Assembly (NCBI GenBank): GCA_004294385.1
Contig: REAP01000012.1
Coordinates: forward strand, 1 to 64,000
DNA length: 64,000 nucleotides
Direction of reading: 5' to 3'
Source: Oscillatoriales cyanobacterium
GTDB lineage: Bacteria > Cyanobacteriota > Cyanobacteriia > Cyanobacteriales > Microcoleaceae
Shown: positions 9,054 to 17,278 of the stretch, piece by piece
Numbering within the stretch: the first letter of the stretch is position 1
Layout: each line of letters begins with the position of its first letter
Position numbers and translations under genes: made by a program
Notes under the pieces: model-generated
What the model was told of the DNA's origin: nothing
The model's input: the letters and a program-made list of their open reading frames with translations, nothing else
The model's database searches: none

Positions 9054-9524
9054 CTAATTAAGATTTAGCCATTTTTGAGCATTAAGTCGTTGAACCACAC
9101 CAAACACCATTAAATCTAGAGTAATCTTGCGTTCATCTATCAAAAAAGGTTCAATAGTGCTAGTTTTTGTGTTGTTTTCAGCGCAAGAAAAAGCTCTTTG
9201 ACTTTGAATATTTTCTTGAGGAAAATACAAATTAAATTGGCGTTGACCTTCTTGGAATTTACCAATTACTTGCCAACAATCTCCGGTGGAACCCATGCCA
9301 GAAACGGGGACTTTTTGCTTTGCCAAACTTACTTCTAAATCCTTAACGCCTTGCTTGGTCAAAGCTGTTTGCAAGGCTGGCAAATAATCTTGTTGAATAA
9401 ATTCTGCAAATGGTTTGTCTTCAACCGCAGGTGCTTTTTCTTTTTTAGCTTTAGCTGGGGGCTTTGTAGCTTCAGCAGGAACTGGTGATTCTGGGGAAGT
9501 TGGATTTGTGGTTTCTTCTGACAT
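9054..9524 (-). CDS. DUF2996 domain-containing protein
   Basis: This 156-aa protein has a Pro/Lys/Ala-rich, probably disordered N-terminus (residues 1-35). A compact domain follows (PFAEFIQQDYLPALQTALTKQGVKDLEV...GDCWQVIGKFQEGQRQFNLYFPQENI...) ending LNAQKWLNLN. The domain pattern matches the cyanobacterial/chloroplast DUF2996 family. The function is not established from sequence. It is monocistronic. Confidence 0.75.
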   Translation of the reverse strand: MSEETTNPTSPESPVPAEATKPPAKAKKEKAPAVEDKPFAEFIQQDYLPALQTALTKQGVKDLEVSLAKQKVPVSGMGSTGDCWQVIGKFQEGQRQFNLYFPQENIQSQRAFSCAENNTKTSTIEPFLIDERKITLDLMVFGVVQRLNAQKWLNLN

Positions 9525-9680
9525 TGATAATACCGATTTTTTGGGGGAAGGATTGATGAGTTATTGACTGCGAGGGACTGGTTTAGTAGAAAATTTTTGC
9601 CGATCGCAGATAAATTTTATACAAAATCAGTACCTATTGAATTTTAATTTAAAACTCACCGAAGAACACCATTCTCGCTT

Positions 9681-9745
9681 AACAGGCAAGATGCCTGTTC
9701 CACAAAAACTAGATTTTCTTGTGGGGTGGGCATCCTGCCCGCCCG
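9681..9745. repeat. Paired GGCAAGATGCC and GGGCATCCTGCCC palindromes
   Basis: AACAGGCAAGATGCCTGTTCCACA is followed, 14 bp on, by CTTGTGGGGTGGGCATCCTGCCCGCC. The same two-module arrangement is found at 56.5-56.8 kb. It accounts for most of the 310-bp gap between 9524 and 9835; the rest shows only an AT-rich stretch and an ordinary HIP1 site. Confidence 0.85.
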
Positions 9746-9834
9746 CAAGGCTAATTAATGGTGCAAATGTGACTTAAAACTGGTAGGGGCGATCGCCCGA
9801 TCGCCCCCAAAGCTCACAACTGCTCTAATCTATT

Positions 9835-10722
9835 CTAAATCTCAGCAGCAGCTCTTTCAATCAAGCGGCGGGCTAAAGTTTGAACACCAGTATGTTCATA
9901 GTAGTTGGTAGTCATGTCAAGGAATGCCCCCACATAGTCCACCTTATCAGCAGAAATCTCCACAAAGCTTTGCAAATGACTCATCACGTTTTGGGGAGTC
10001 AAACCTCGATCGCTCACAAAGGAGCTCATCCAGCCAGTAACCGAGCCAAAGCTGTCCCCAATAAAGCCTAACTGGCCCGCAGGATTGCCGCCAGGAATCA
10101 TACTGCCGATCGCCTTAAATCCAGGATTCTCTTGCAAATCGCTAGGAGAAAGCTTGTTAATCCAAGACTGAGTTGCCATGATAAAGTCTGGGCCCAGAGG
10201 AATCAAACCATCAAAACAAACCAAAGCAGCCATCCGCATCAGAGACTCGCCACCGTAGTCGCCCAAAGCGCCTGCAAAATCGCCGATGCTGTCGCCGGGA
10301 AGGCCGTTTATTTGGCAAAAAGCCAGCAACTCAGTGACTAACTTCAAAGAAAGGTCGATCGTTTGAGCTTTTTCTGGCTTAGGAGTAAGATTGCCAAGCA
10401 TGGACAAAAACGGTACATTTTGGGCAACTTTGTTAGCGAGGGCGGCCGCACCGAGGGCGCTGGAGGCACTGTCGATCGTTTGGTAGAGCCAGAGAGCACG
10501 TTGGTAGCCTTCAGATTTATCGTTGTAGAGGTATATCGCCCGATCGCCAATTTGCTGGATCAGGTCTTCATCTGTTTCGCCAGTAACGGTGCGAATGGTA
10601 TTGTCAAAACCAATTAAATTATTCCACTCACCGGGAACCACAAAGTCAAGGGATCGTAGAGCTTTGACAGTCATGTTGTCTTTAGGCAATTGATCGACTA
10701 ATTCAAAGACAGTTTTGCTCAT
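9835..10722 (-). CDS. Conserved cyanobacterial protein of unknown function
   Basis: This 295-aa protein starts MSKTVFELVDQLPKDNMTVKALRSLDFVVPGEW. It is mostly helical by composition, with no signal peptide, no recognised catalytic motif and a Gly/Pro-rich middle (IPGGNPAGQLGFIGDSFGSVTGW). It looks like a well-conserved cyanobacterial protein, but no function is recognised. AAGGAG lies about 10 bp before the ATG at 10722. It is monocistronic, and an inverted repeat (10778-10846) lies upstream of it. Confidence 0.75.
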   Translation of the reverse strand: MSKTVFELVDQLPKDNMTVKALRSLDFVVPGEWNNLIGFDNTIRTVTGETDEDLIQQIGDRAIYLYNDKSEGYQRALWLYQTIDSASSALGAAALANKVAQNVPFLSMLGNLTPKPEKAQTIDLSLKLVTELLAFCQINGLPGDSIGDFAGALGDYGGESLMRMAALVCFDGLIPLGPDFIMATQSWINKLSPSDLQENPGFKAIGSMIPGGNPAGQLGFIGDSFGSVTGWMSSFVSDRGLTPQNVMSHLQSFVEISADKVDYVGAFLDMTTNYYEHTGVQTLARRLIERAAAEI

Positions 10723-10777
10723 AAAAAACTCCTTAATGTTGAACTCGACTCAAAGATAACATTCTTAGGACTTACCT

Positions 10778-10846
10778 AAAAAACCCGGTTTCTTCCAAAA
10801 ATTGTCGCTTTTTCGATAAATATTGACGCAGAAACCGGGTTTTTTG
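10778..10846. repeat. Inverted repeat AAAAACCCGGTTTCT ... AGAAACCGGGTTTTTT
   Basis: Two 15-bp complementary arms flank about 38 bp. The plus-strand right arm runs into TTTTTT, which looks terminator-like, but no plus-strand gene precedes it. It is a dispersed cyanobacterial repeat by appearance, located upstream of the minus-strand gene at 9835-10722. Confidence 0.6.
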
Positions 10847-10980
10847 CCCCCGTGCATAAGTGCTGACTGCTTTGTAAAACTTATCTAAACTTGTCTAAAC
10901 TCATTTTTAGACACAATTCGGAGTTTACTTCCTACGCTATTGGGTAGACGGCTAATCCCAAGATAAGTAGGCTATCCCCC

Positions 10981-11105
10981 TCAAGCCGAGGGTTCCCAAT
11001 TTAAAATGTTTAAACTTGCATTCCAATCACGATCTAAATATCTCTTATTCAGAGTACACAAATCTCGCAAACTGATTGAAACGAACTTTGTTCAAACAGG
11101 ATCAG
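10981..11105 (-). pseudogene. C-terminal relic of a TnpB gene
   Basis: On the minus strand a frame reads NKRYLDRDWNASLNILNWEPSA before a stop (10981-10983). DRDWNASLNI is the RuvC-III signature of TnpB. Just upstream, in another frame, VCEICV gives the first zinc-finger CxxC, so the relic has a frameshift and has lost its N-terminal two thirds. The next 80 bp downstream may be its right end. It is a remnant of a third IS605/IS1341-type element near the two intact ones. Confidence 0.65.
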
Positions 11106-11140
11106 ACTCAAGTCTGACTCCGACTTTTAAAGATATCTAC

Positions 11141-11695
11141 CTACTTGACGCTAGCGAGGCCACTGAGGTTAAATTTTGATAGCCAATCTTCGCGATCGCT
11201 AGCACTAAAAGAGGCATCGCGGGATTGAACTTTCACCTGGTAGCGATTTGCCACGAGAACAGCAGTGCCATTGGCACCTTGGGTGACAGCCGGATAGCCG
11301 CCGATTTTCTGGGTACTACTTTGGAATTTTGTTCCAGCCGAGGGGTTGCCGGCGATATCGTTGATTGACAGCATCGCGACATTTTTACCACCTTTGTTGA
11401 GCTTAGCTTCAGCAAAACCGGATTTTTCTTGAGCGAAGACGCGATCGAATCCACCGCCCGACGACGGGAAATATTTATTTAATTGGCCACCTGCGACAGC
11501 CTTCTTCGGCAGGTTTTGATTTTGAGCACTGGACTGATCCGTCTTGTTCTGGTTTGCTTTACCGGGTTTTTGGGTGCTTTCCTGCTGAGCTTTGTCCCAA
11601 CGAGAGGGCTCCGGGGCTTTACCACAGGAGGTGACTAGCAATAGTACCGATATCAGAAATGGAGCTAAGATTCGGCGCGCGGAGGATAATTTCAT
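11141..11695 (-). CDS. Putative lipoprotein, unknown function
   Basis: The start at 11695 (MKLSSARRIL...) is chosen because AGGAG lies 8-10 bp upstream; an in-frame ATG nine codons earlier has no such site. The 184-aa product has a lipoprotein signal with lipobox VTSC (Cys24). A Gln/Asn/Lys-rich linker and a C-terminal domain (GGGFDRVFAQEKSGFAEAKL...YPAVTQGANGTAVLVANRYQVKVQSRD...) follow. It should be anchored in a membrane facing the periplasm or lumen. The function is not recognised. Confidence 0.75.
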   Translation of the reverse strand: MKLSSARRILAPFLISVLLLVTSCGKAPEPSRWDKAQQESTQKPGKANQNKTDQSSAQNQNLPKKAVAGGQLNKYFPSSGGGFDRVFAQEKSGFAEAKLNKGGKNVAMLSINDIAGNPSAGTKFQSSTQKIGGYPAVTQGANGTAVLVANRYQVKVQSRDASFSASDREDWLSKFNLSGLASVK

Positions 11696-11862
11696 CCCTT
11701 TCTCCTGTAAGATAGTTTCCATTCACAATTGTGGCTTACGATTCGACAATTTGTCTTGTATGTTTATGGGTCGGTCATCACGAATGACGAACTCCATACA
11801 ATCTGCTAGCTTATGCTATTTGATCGCCACACAGAACTGCAACAGCCTAATTTAGCCGCTGG

Positions 11863-12021
11863 TTATAGTTCGCTTGTCGCTGGAACTTTGAGCTGAACCA
11901 AGGCTTTTTGTAACACACTGGGTTTTACACTCAACCAGACTTGGTGGCGATCGTCTTCGGTATACCCCACAACAACAGCCCCGATCGGTGAACCTATATC
12001 TGGATACATTTCCGGGGTCAT
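11863..12021 (-). pseudogene. Short coding-like fragment beside the IS left end
   Basis: From 12021 the minus strand encodes 52 residues (MTPEMYPDIGSPIGAVVVGY, then TEDDRHQVWLSVKPSVLQKALVQLK...) before a TAA. The composition looks like a folded protein, yet no ribosome site precedes the ATG and the frame is blocked by a stop where the IS left end begins. It may be the 3' end of a gene cut by the element, or a small independent gene. The missing 5' part was not found on the far side. Confidence 0.35.
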
Positions 12022-12105
12022 CAGAAAAATGGGTAGAAACCCTGTCTTTCAAGACGGCTTTAATTGATTTGTGGATACCCACGGAATAGATGATACAATG
12101 TGAGC

Positions 12106-13278
12106 ATGACACAAAAAGCATTCAAGTACCGATTCTATCCAACTCCTGAGCAAGAGAACTTGCTGAGAAGGACGATGGGTTGCGCTCGATTAGTCTATAA
12201 CCGTGCTTTAGCCGCAAGAACTGAGGCATGGTATGAACGTCAAGAGCGCGTCGGATATGCTGAAACATCAACAATGCTAACCAATTGGAAAAAGCAAGAA
12301 GACTTGCAATTCCTTTCGGAAGTTAGTTGTGTGCCATTACAACAAGGGTTGAGACACTTACAAACTGCCTTTACTAACTTCTTCGCAGGACGGGCAAAAT
12401 ACCCTAATTTCAAGAAAAAGCATCACGGCGGTAACGCTGAGTTTACCAAGTCTGCTTTCAAGTGGAAAGATGGCAAAGTGTTTTTAGCAAAAAGCACTCA
12501 GCCCTTAGACATTCGATGGAGCCGACAACTCCCCGCATACGCAATTCCATCAACGGTTACTGTGAAGCTCTCGCCTTCTGGACGATGGACAGTTTCTTTA
12601 CTGGTAGATGTCGAGATTGAAACATTACCTAAATCTCTCAATCAAATTGGTGTAGATTTGGGCATTACGAGTTTAATAGCTTTGAGTAATGGGGAAAAGA
12701 TTGCTAATCCCAAAACCTTTAAGGCAAAGCGCCGCAAGTTGCGTCAAGCTCAAAAAGCACTTAGCCGGAAAGTTAAAGGGTCTAATAATCGCCATAAAGC
12801 AAGGCTGAAAGTTGCTAAAGTCTACGCTGAAATTAGCGATACTCGTAATGACTTTCTTCACAAGTTGACAACCCGACTGGTTCGAGAAAACCAATTGATA
12901 GCAGTCGAAGACTTGTCTGTGAAGAATATGCTTAAGAATCATAAACTCGCTCTCTCTATTAGTGATGCTGCTTGGGGTGAATTGACTAGGCAACTTGAGT
13001 ATAAATGCGACTGGTATGGTCGCACATTTGTCAAGATTGACCGATGGTTTCCTAGTTCTAAACGTTGTGGACATTGTGGACATATCGTGGATAAGTTGCC
13101 TTTAAGTGTCAGAGAGTGGGATTGTCCTAAATGCGGTACACATCACGACAGAGATGTCAACGCTGCTAAAAATATTCTTACCGCAGGGCTTGCGGTGAAT
13201 GTCTGTGGAGCGACTGTAAGACCCGAACAGAGTAAATCTGTTAAGGCTGGTGCTATGAAGCAGAAACCTAAGTCGTGA
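12106..13278 (+). CDS. tnpB: TnpB, RNA-guided endonuclease of IS605/IS1341 family
   Basis: This 390-aa protein has an N-terminal helical domain (FKYRFYPTPEQENLLRRTMGCARLVYN), a RuvC-like nuclease with D184 (GVDLGI), E268 (AVEDLS) and the DRDVNAA motif at 348-354, and a zinc finger C321/C324...C340/C343. All catalytic and zinc residues are intact. TnpB homologues are guided by an RNA from the element's right end and cut the donor or target site, helping the element persist. The ATG at 12106 is preferred over the GTG at 12100. Confidence 0.9.
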   Translation: MTQKAFKYRFYPTPEQENLLRRTMGCARLVYNRALAARTEAWYERQERVGYAETSTMLTNWKKQEDLQFLSEVSCVPLQQGLRHLQTAFTNFFAGRAKYPNFKKKHHGGNAEFTKSAFKWKDGKVFLAKSTQPLDIRWSRQLPAYAIPSTVTVKLSPSGRWTVSLLVDVEIETLPKSLNQIGVDLGITSLIALSNGEKIANPKTFKAKRRKLRQAQKALSRKVKGSNNRHKARLKVAKVYAEISDTRNDFLHKLTTRLVRENQLIAVEDLSVKNMLKNHKLALSISDAAWGELTRQLEYKCDWYGRTFVKIDRWFPSSKRCGHCGHIVDKLPLSVREWDCPKCGTHHDRDVNAAKNILTAGLAVNVCGATVRPEQSKSVKAGAMKQKPKS

Positions 13279-13320
13279 GTCTTAGGAATTCCCGCGCGTT
13301 CACGCCGGGGAGTATGTCAA
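13200..13320 (+). ncRNA. Candidate omega RNA scaffold at the right end
   Basis: For TnpB systems the guide scaffold overlaps the 3' end of tnpB and the right end, with the guide in the next bases of flanking DNA. Here the hairpin CCCGCGCGTTCACGCCGGGG sits just before GAGTATGTCAA, so a guide would start at 13321. The position is inferred from known systems, not from transcript data. Confidence 0.45.
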
Positions 13321-13405
13321 GTCTCCAGCGTCAACAAAATCAGTAAATTGTAATTCTTTGAATGCTGTTCAACCGAAACTAAAATATTTTTATTTTAAAT
13401 CCATT

Positions 13406-13457
13406 TGTGAGGCTCATACACTTACTTACTGGTTAGGGTAAGTGTATGAGCCTCACA
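13406..13457. terminator. Perfect 20-bp inverted repeat downstream of psaI
   Basis: TGTGAGGCTCATACACTTAC and its exact complement are separated by 12 bp. The palindrome lies 56 bp beyond the psaI stop and about 85 bp beyond the IS right end. It could end the psaL-psaI transcript, though the T-rich stretch on the minus side begins only about 8 bp later. A dispersed repeat is the alternative. Confidence 0.5.
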
Positions 13458-13512
13458 GGAGTTGTCTGTCAGTCGTCCAACTTCAGTTTTGCCCGATCGC
13501 AAAAATTAACGA

Positions 13513-13629
13513 TTAGGCTTCGCTTTCAATGTGGATAAATAACAAGCCCATTACCACAATTGGCATCACCCAGGTAACTAGCGGAATCAAAATCCAAGGC
13601 AAAAAAGCAGCAGCGTATGAACCTGTCAT
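13513..13629 (-). CDS. psaI: Photosystem I subunit VIII (PsaI)
   Basis: This 38-aa reading frame translates as [18 protein letters not shown] followed by [20 protein letters not shown]. It has the single transmembrane helix and the [18 protein letters not shown] start of PsaI, a small thylakoid subunit beside PsaL that helps trimer formation. A GGGAG ribosome site lies 8 bp before the ATG. It follows psaL by 57 bp on the same strand, the usual psaL-psaI order. Confidence 0.95.
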   Translation of the reverse strand: MTGSYAAAFLPWILIPLVTWVMPIVVMGLLFIHIESEA

Positions 13630-13686
13630 ATCAAATTCTCCCAGCTAAAGTTAGTGTGTTGCAACAGAGATCTTTCGGAGTGCAGT

Positions 13687-14190
13687 CTAGTTGACTAAAC
13701 CACGGAACATGGCATCGACGACCTTCAAGTTTTCGAGTAAGAAATAGGCAGCAAAGACACCGCCCATACCACCAACGAAGAAACCAGCGGTGAGTTGGCT
13801 CCAGCCTTCACCGGTTTTTAGCGCTTCGGGAGTCATAGGATTAGCGCTGGCGTAGGTTTTGTTCTCTTGGAAAGATACCAAACCATAGGCAGACATACCT
13901 AATGTACCGATGAGAACTAAAGCGAGGGCTGTAATTAGTCCACCAAGATTAGCTGCTTCTGGATAGTCCCGCAGGGGTCCGAAGACAACTTCTGGGCCGA
14001 CAAGAAAATAACCGTGTGCTAATCCGATTTCTAAGCCTCGAACTAGGGGGGAGAGTCCTTTACGGTAGGCGGGCAAGTTGCCAATGAATGCTTTGGTAAA
14101 ATCAGAAGCACTAATTGGGGTTGCTAGATGACCTGTGAATGGGTCGCCGTTAAAGGGTTGAATAAGTTCTGCATTTCTTGGATCAGCCAT
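13687..14190 (-). CDS. psaL: Photosystem I reaction centre subunit XI (PsaL)
   Basis: The start at 14190 (MADPRNAELIQPFNGDPFTG) is chosen because GAGGAG lies 9 bp upstream; an in-frame start 14 codons earlier lacks support. The 167-aa product has the family's N-terminal PFNGDPFTGHLATPIS, the stromal RGLSPLVRGLEIGLAHGYFLVGP segment and three hydrophobic helices. PsaL forms the contact domain of photosystem I trimers in the thylakoid. Co-transcribed with psaI. Confidence 0.96.
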   Translation of the reverse strand: MADPRNAELIQPFNGDPFTGHLATPISASDFTKAFIGNLPAYRKGLSPLVRGLEIGLAHGYFLVGPEVVFGPLRDYPEAANLGGLITALALVLIGTLGMSAYGLVSFQENKTYASANPMTPEALKTGEGWSQLTAGFFVGGMGGVFAAYFLLENLKVVDAMFRGLVN

Positions 14191-14262
14191 ATTTAGTTTC
14201 TCCTCGGTATCAAAGAAAGTTGAGGCGTTCAAGTCATATTTTACGCAGGGACGTGTAGCCTA

Positions 14263-14277
14263 TTTACATAATTGACA
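14263..14277. promoter_or_regulatory. Possible degenerate HLR1 (RpaB) site upstream of psaL
   Basis: TTTACATAA is followed by TTGACA nine bases later, about 75 bp before the psaL start. HLR1 requires two (G/T)TTACA repeats ten bases apart, so one repeat has a mismatch and the spacing is short by one. It is reported only because psaL is a known RpaB-regulated gene in other cyanobacteria. Confidence 0.25.
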
Positions 14278-14417
14278 GCCAGCTTTAGAAAAGTTTACCT
14301 AGAACAGCAGAATGCCCCCACCAGAGAGGAATCTGCCGAGAAATCGGGAAAGCATGGGGAGAAGACCACCGCTGTTGCTGATCAGCAATTTGATGCAATA
14401 AGTGGACTTCGATGAGC

Positions 14418-14474
14418 CATGAATAAGAATCCCCCGCTATATCGGTACTCCGATCCTTCGGCGGGAGTATGTCA
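14418..14474 (+). mobile_element. Orphan right end of an IS605/IS1341 element
   Basis: ATGAATAAGAATCCCCCGC, a loop, then GGCGGGAGTATGTCAA gives the same terminal pattern as the right ends at 13320 and (inverted) 17279. CCCCCGC pairs with GCGGGAG. No tnpB remains in front of it. It abuts the stop of the glycosyltransferase gene at 14482. It may be a solo end or a leftover of deletion. Confidence 0.6.
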
Positions 14475-14481
14475 ATTTTCT

Positions 14482-15195
14482 TTAGTTTTGAGAAGAATTT
14501 TTCCTTTTTCCTCTATACCATTCCCCAAGCCGATCGGGCGATACTCCCAGAAAATAAGCAATAATCACTATTTGATTAATCACTGTCGTTTTGACTACCC
14601 CAACTCTCTGCCACCGACGGGCGGAAGTCAGCACCGGCATGGATAATATCTCAATGCGGCCTTGTTTTTTCAATCGGCGCACAAATTCAAAGTCTTCCAT
14701 GAGTGGCAAGTTGGGAAAACCGCCCATTTGCTCAAAAGTAACCGTTTTCAGGAAAATTGCTTGATCCCCGTAGGGCATTTGCAGTAGGTGCGATCGAAAA
14801 TTCACCCCTTTTTCGACTAGCCGCAGACTCAGTAAAGCCGCATCAATCTTGAGTTCAAAGGCTCCCGCTACTATGGACGAGTTCCCTAGTGCTTGACGCA
14901 CGCCCGTGTCATAGCCGTCAGGTAAATAAGTGTCTGCGTGGAGAAACAACAGGATGTCTCCTGTTGAAGCCGCGGCACCTGCATTCATTTGAGTCGCCCG
15001 GCCTGGAGTTGTCGAGATCACGCGATCGCTCAAAGATTTCGCTATTTCAACAGTACCGTCACTACTGCCGCCGTCAGCCACAATTATTTCGACATTTTTG
15101 GCATTGCGGGCGGTGGAAATGACTGGCGCGATCGTAGAAGCTTCGTTTAATACTGGAATGATAATAGAAATTTTGAGATTGGGAATTTCAGACAT
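14482..15195 (-). CDS. Arsenosugar-type glycosyltransferase, TIGR04283 family (GT2)
   Basis: This 237-aa GT2 glycosyltransferase has the N-terminal ISIIIPVLNEA, the EIIVADGGSSDGT diphosphate loop, LFLHADTYLP (DxD-like), GAFELKID and the GGFPNLPLMEDFEFVRRLK block that marks TIGR04283. Family members often lie with TIGR04282 and ArsS genes in presumed arsenosugar synthesis. The start at 15195 matches the family start; the frame is open 33 codons further but that extension is unlike the family. The TIGR04282 gene lies 230 bp upstream on the same strand. Confidence 0.85.
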   Translation of the reverse strand: MSEIPNLKISIIIPVLNEASTIAPVISTARNAKNVEIIVADGGSSDGTVEIAKSLSDRVISTTPGRATQMNAGAAASTGDILLFLHADTYLPDGYDTGVRQALGNSSIVAGAFELKIDAALLSLRLVEKGVNFRSHLLQMPYGDQAIFLKTVTFEQMGGFPNLPLMEDFEFVRRLKKQGRIEILSMPVLTSARRWQRVGVVKTTVINQIVIIAYFLGVSPDRLGEWYRGKRKNSSQN

Positions 15196-15425
15196 ACAAA
15201 ACGAGGAACACCGTGAATCCGTTGTCGAACATTCTGCTGCTGCACCTATTTTTGATCGCGCCTGAGAGAATTCTCTCAAGCGCTGTCTAACCACTACTCA
15301 TATTCAGTATTTGGTTAGACAAATACATTTACTATAGTATGACCTTGTGGTTACACAATCAAGTGATTTTACTCAATTATTGATGACAATTACTAATAGA
15401 TTGCACGGACAGTATTAAGTTTTAA

Positions 15426-16043
15426 TTATTGTAAAATATTCATCTCCAAACCGAGGAGATCTTCTGGTCGATCGATATCTGCCAAAATAGGAAGAACAGC
15501 AATACTTAGGCTGAGCTTTTGGGCGATCGCCAGCGTATCAGCAAATACCTCATCGGTTCCCCACTTCATCCCCTCGAACAATTCCGGTATTCTTCGACGC
15601 AGCCCAATCAGATAATAACCTCCATCTTGTGCCGGCCCCAAAACTAAATCCTTCTCACTGAGTTCATCAAAAGCTTTAGCAATAATTTCTGCTTTCAATT
15701 TCGGGCAATCAGTACCGATAATGACTACTTTGTCAATCCCCAAATCCCAAGATTTTTGCAATGCTGCACTCATTCTTGCACCCAAATCTCCCTCCGACTG
15801 CTGGTGATAGATTATATCGGTTCCCAGCCAGTCTTCCATGAGTTGCTGGCTGCTGTCTGTGTAGTGAATTGCTACCGATAATTGGCGCGATTTTTGGAGA
15901 ACAAGGGAGGTGGCGATCGTCCGTTGGGTCATCAAGCGATGCAGGTTGGCGGCACCTTCTTTTCCTAGTACCGGAATTAGTCTCGTTTTGGCTTTACCCG
16001 GTACTGGATAGCGAGTGAAAATAATTAGTTGTTCTGAAATCAT
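15426..16043 (-). CDS. Arsenosugar-type glycosyltransferase, TIGR04282 family (DUF2064)
   Basis: This 205-aa nucleotidyl/glycosyltransferase-fold protein has FTRYPVPGKAKTRLIP at residues 9-24, DLGARMSAALQ, VIIGTDCPKL and LVLGPAQDGGYYLIGL, which are the TIGR04282 signatures. The start at 16043 begins MISEQLIIFTRYP, the normal family start. It probably acts with the TIGR04283 enzyme downstream, and with ArsS whose gene lies 39 kb away in the same window. Confidence 0.87.
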   Translation of the reverse strand: MISEQLIIFTRYPVPGKAKTRLIPVLGKEGAANLHRLMTQRTIATSLVLQKSRQLSVAIHYTDSSQQLMEDWLGTDIIYHQQSEGDLGARMSAALQKSWDLGIDKVVIIGTDCPKLKAEIIAKAFDELSEKDLVLGPAQDGGYYLIGLRRRIPELFEGMKWGTDEVFADTLAIAQKLSLSIAVLPILADIDRPEDLLGLEMNILQ

Positions 16044-16099
16044 TGATCGTCCAAAATTTTCAAAGAAATTCCCTAATGTATGCCATACACCCAATTGAT

Positions 16100-16289
16100 C
16101 CTAAAACGCAGCCGTACCCTGAGCGTAGTCGAAGGGTCAACGGTCAACAGTCAACTATTAGCTCATTTCTAGCATTCAATGATCTAATGTAAGCCCTGCA
16201 ACCCGATCGTCCTCAAACACAGCTTTACCCTGAGCGTAGTCGAAGGGTCGAAGTGTCAACTGTCAAAACTTAGCTCATTTCTAGCATTC
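16100..16289. repeat. Diverged ~110-bp tandem duplication including the last 20 bp of nadA
   Basis: Both copies contain ACCCTGAGCGTAGTCGAAGGGTC, a GTCAAC-rich stretch and TTAGCTCATTTCTAGCATTC (16158-16177 and 16270-16289). The second copy is the 3' end and stop of nadA. So a unit carrying the palindromic repeat was duplicated just past the gene and has since diverged. Confidence 0.75.
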
Positions 16290-17238
16290 GCTGAATCGGT
16301 TTTAAAGCTGCTATTCGCAGATCTTCAGGCATGGTAATTTCAGGTGTTTGATTTTTCATGGCTAGATACAATTTTTCCAAAGTATTCAATCTCATATACG
16401 GGCATTCGTTGCAAGCACAACTATTATTGTTGGGAGGTGCGGGAATAAAGTGTTTGTGAGGTGATTGCTTTTGCATTTGGTGAATAATTCCCGGCTCAGT
16501 TGCTACAATAAAAGCTTGGCGATCGCTAGCTTCAGAATATTTGAGCAGAGCACTGGTGGATCCGATGTAATTGGCATGGCGAAGTACGGGAGGTTCGCAT
16601 TCTGGGTGAGCAATTATTTCAGCTTCGGGATTTTCTATTTTGAGTTGAACTATCTTTTTTTCTGAGAAGTTTTCATGGACGATGCAAGCGCCTTGCCAAA
16701 GTTCCATGTGTCTGCCACTTTGTTCCATGACATAGCGACCGAGATTGCGATCGGGTGCAAAAATAATCGGCTGATTTTCGGGAATTTGATTGACAATTTT
16801 GACGGCGTTGGAGCTGGTACAAATTATGTCGCTCATTGCCTTAATTTCAGCGGTACAATTAATGTAGGAAATTACCAAATGTCCTGGTCGATCGGCTTTG
16901 AAAGCTGCAAAGGCTTCGGGAGGACAACTCTCGGCGAGGGAACACCCAGCATTCAAGTCGGGTAACAATACTAATTTGTCGGGATTCAGGATTTTGGCAG
17001 TTTCCGCCATGAAATGGACTCCGGCAAAAACTATGACATCGGCGTTGGTGTTGGCGGCTTTGCGGGCAAGTTCTAGGGAATCACCAATGAAGTCTGCGAT
17101 GTCTTGGATATCCGAGTCTTGGTAATAATGGGCGAGAATGACGGCGTTCAACTCTTGTTTGAGGGCGTTAATAGCGGCAAACAAGTCGTCGGGCAGTCTG
17201 GTTTCGGTCAAGTTCGGAGAAGTTATGGTGGTAAACAC
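16270..17238 (-). CDS. nadA: Quinolinate synthase NadA
   Basis: NadA condenses iminoaspartate with dihydroxyacetone phosphate to quinolinate for NAD synthesis and holds a [4Fe-4S] cluster. The sequence shows [54 protein letters not shown] and the C-terminal [12 protein letters not shown], with the three cluster cysteines. The GTG at 17238 ([10 protein letters not shown]) is chosen: the frame is open to an ATG at 17322, but those 28 codons are the right end of the neighbouring IS element. The element therefore sits about 40 bp upstream of the gene. Confidence 0.93.
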   Translation of the reverse strand: MFTTITSPNLTETRLPDDLFAAINALKQELNAVILAHYYQDSDIQDIADFIGDSLELARKAANTNADVIVFAGVHFMAETAKILNPDKLVLLPDLNAGCSLAESCPPEAFAAFKADRPGHLVISYINCTAEIKAMSDIICTSSNAVKIVNQIPENQPIIFAPDRNLGRYVMEQSGRHMELWQGACIVHENFSEKKIVQLKIENPEAEIIAHPECEPPVLRHANYIGSTSALLKYSEASDRQAFIVATEPGIIHQMQKQSPHKHFIPAPPNNNSCACNECPYMRLNTLEKLYLAMKNQTPEITMPEDLRIAALKPIQRMLEMS

Positions 17239-17278
17239 AGTTAGAATATTCCGGGGAAGGTGGCGAAGAAAGCTAAAG

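Larger units (their letters stand above)
12030..13320 (+). mobile_element. IS605/IS1341-type element carrying only tnpB
   Basis: The left end contains the hairpin CCTGTCTTTCAAGACGG (12042-12056), typical of subterminal hairpins in this class. The right end holds the sequence ending GGGGAGTATGTCAA at 13320. There are no terminal inverted repeats and no tnpA, as usual for IS1341-type elements mobilised in trans. The left boundary is approximate. Confidence 0.7.

Noticed and set aside
14263..14277. HLR1/RpaB site upstream of psaL as a firm call
   Set aside because: One half has a mismatch and the spacing is one base short; kept only as a low-confidence feature.
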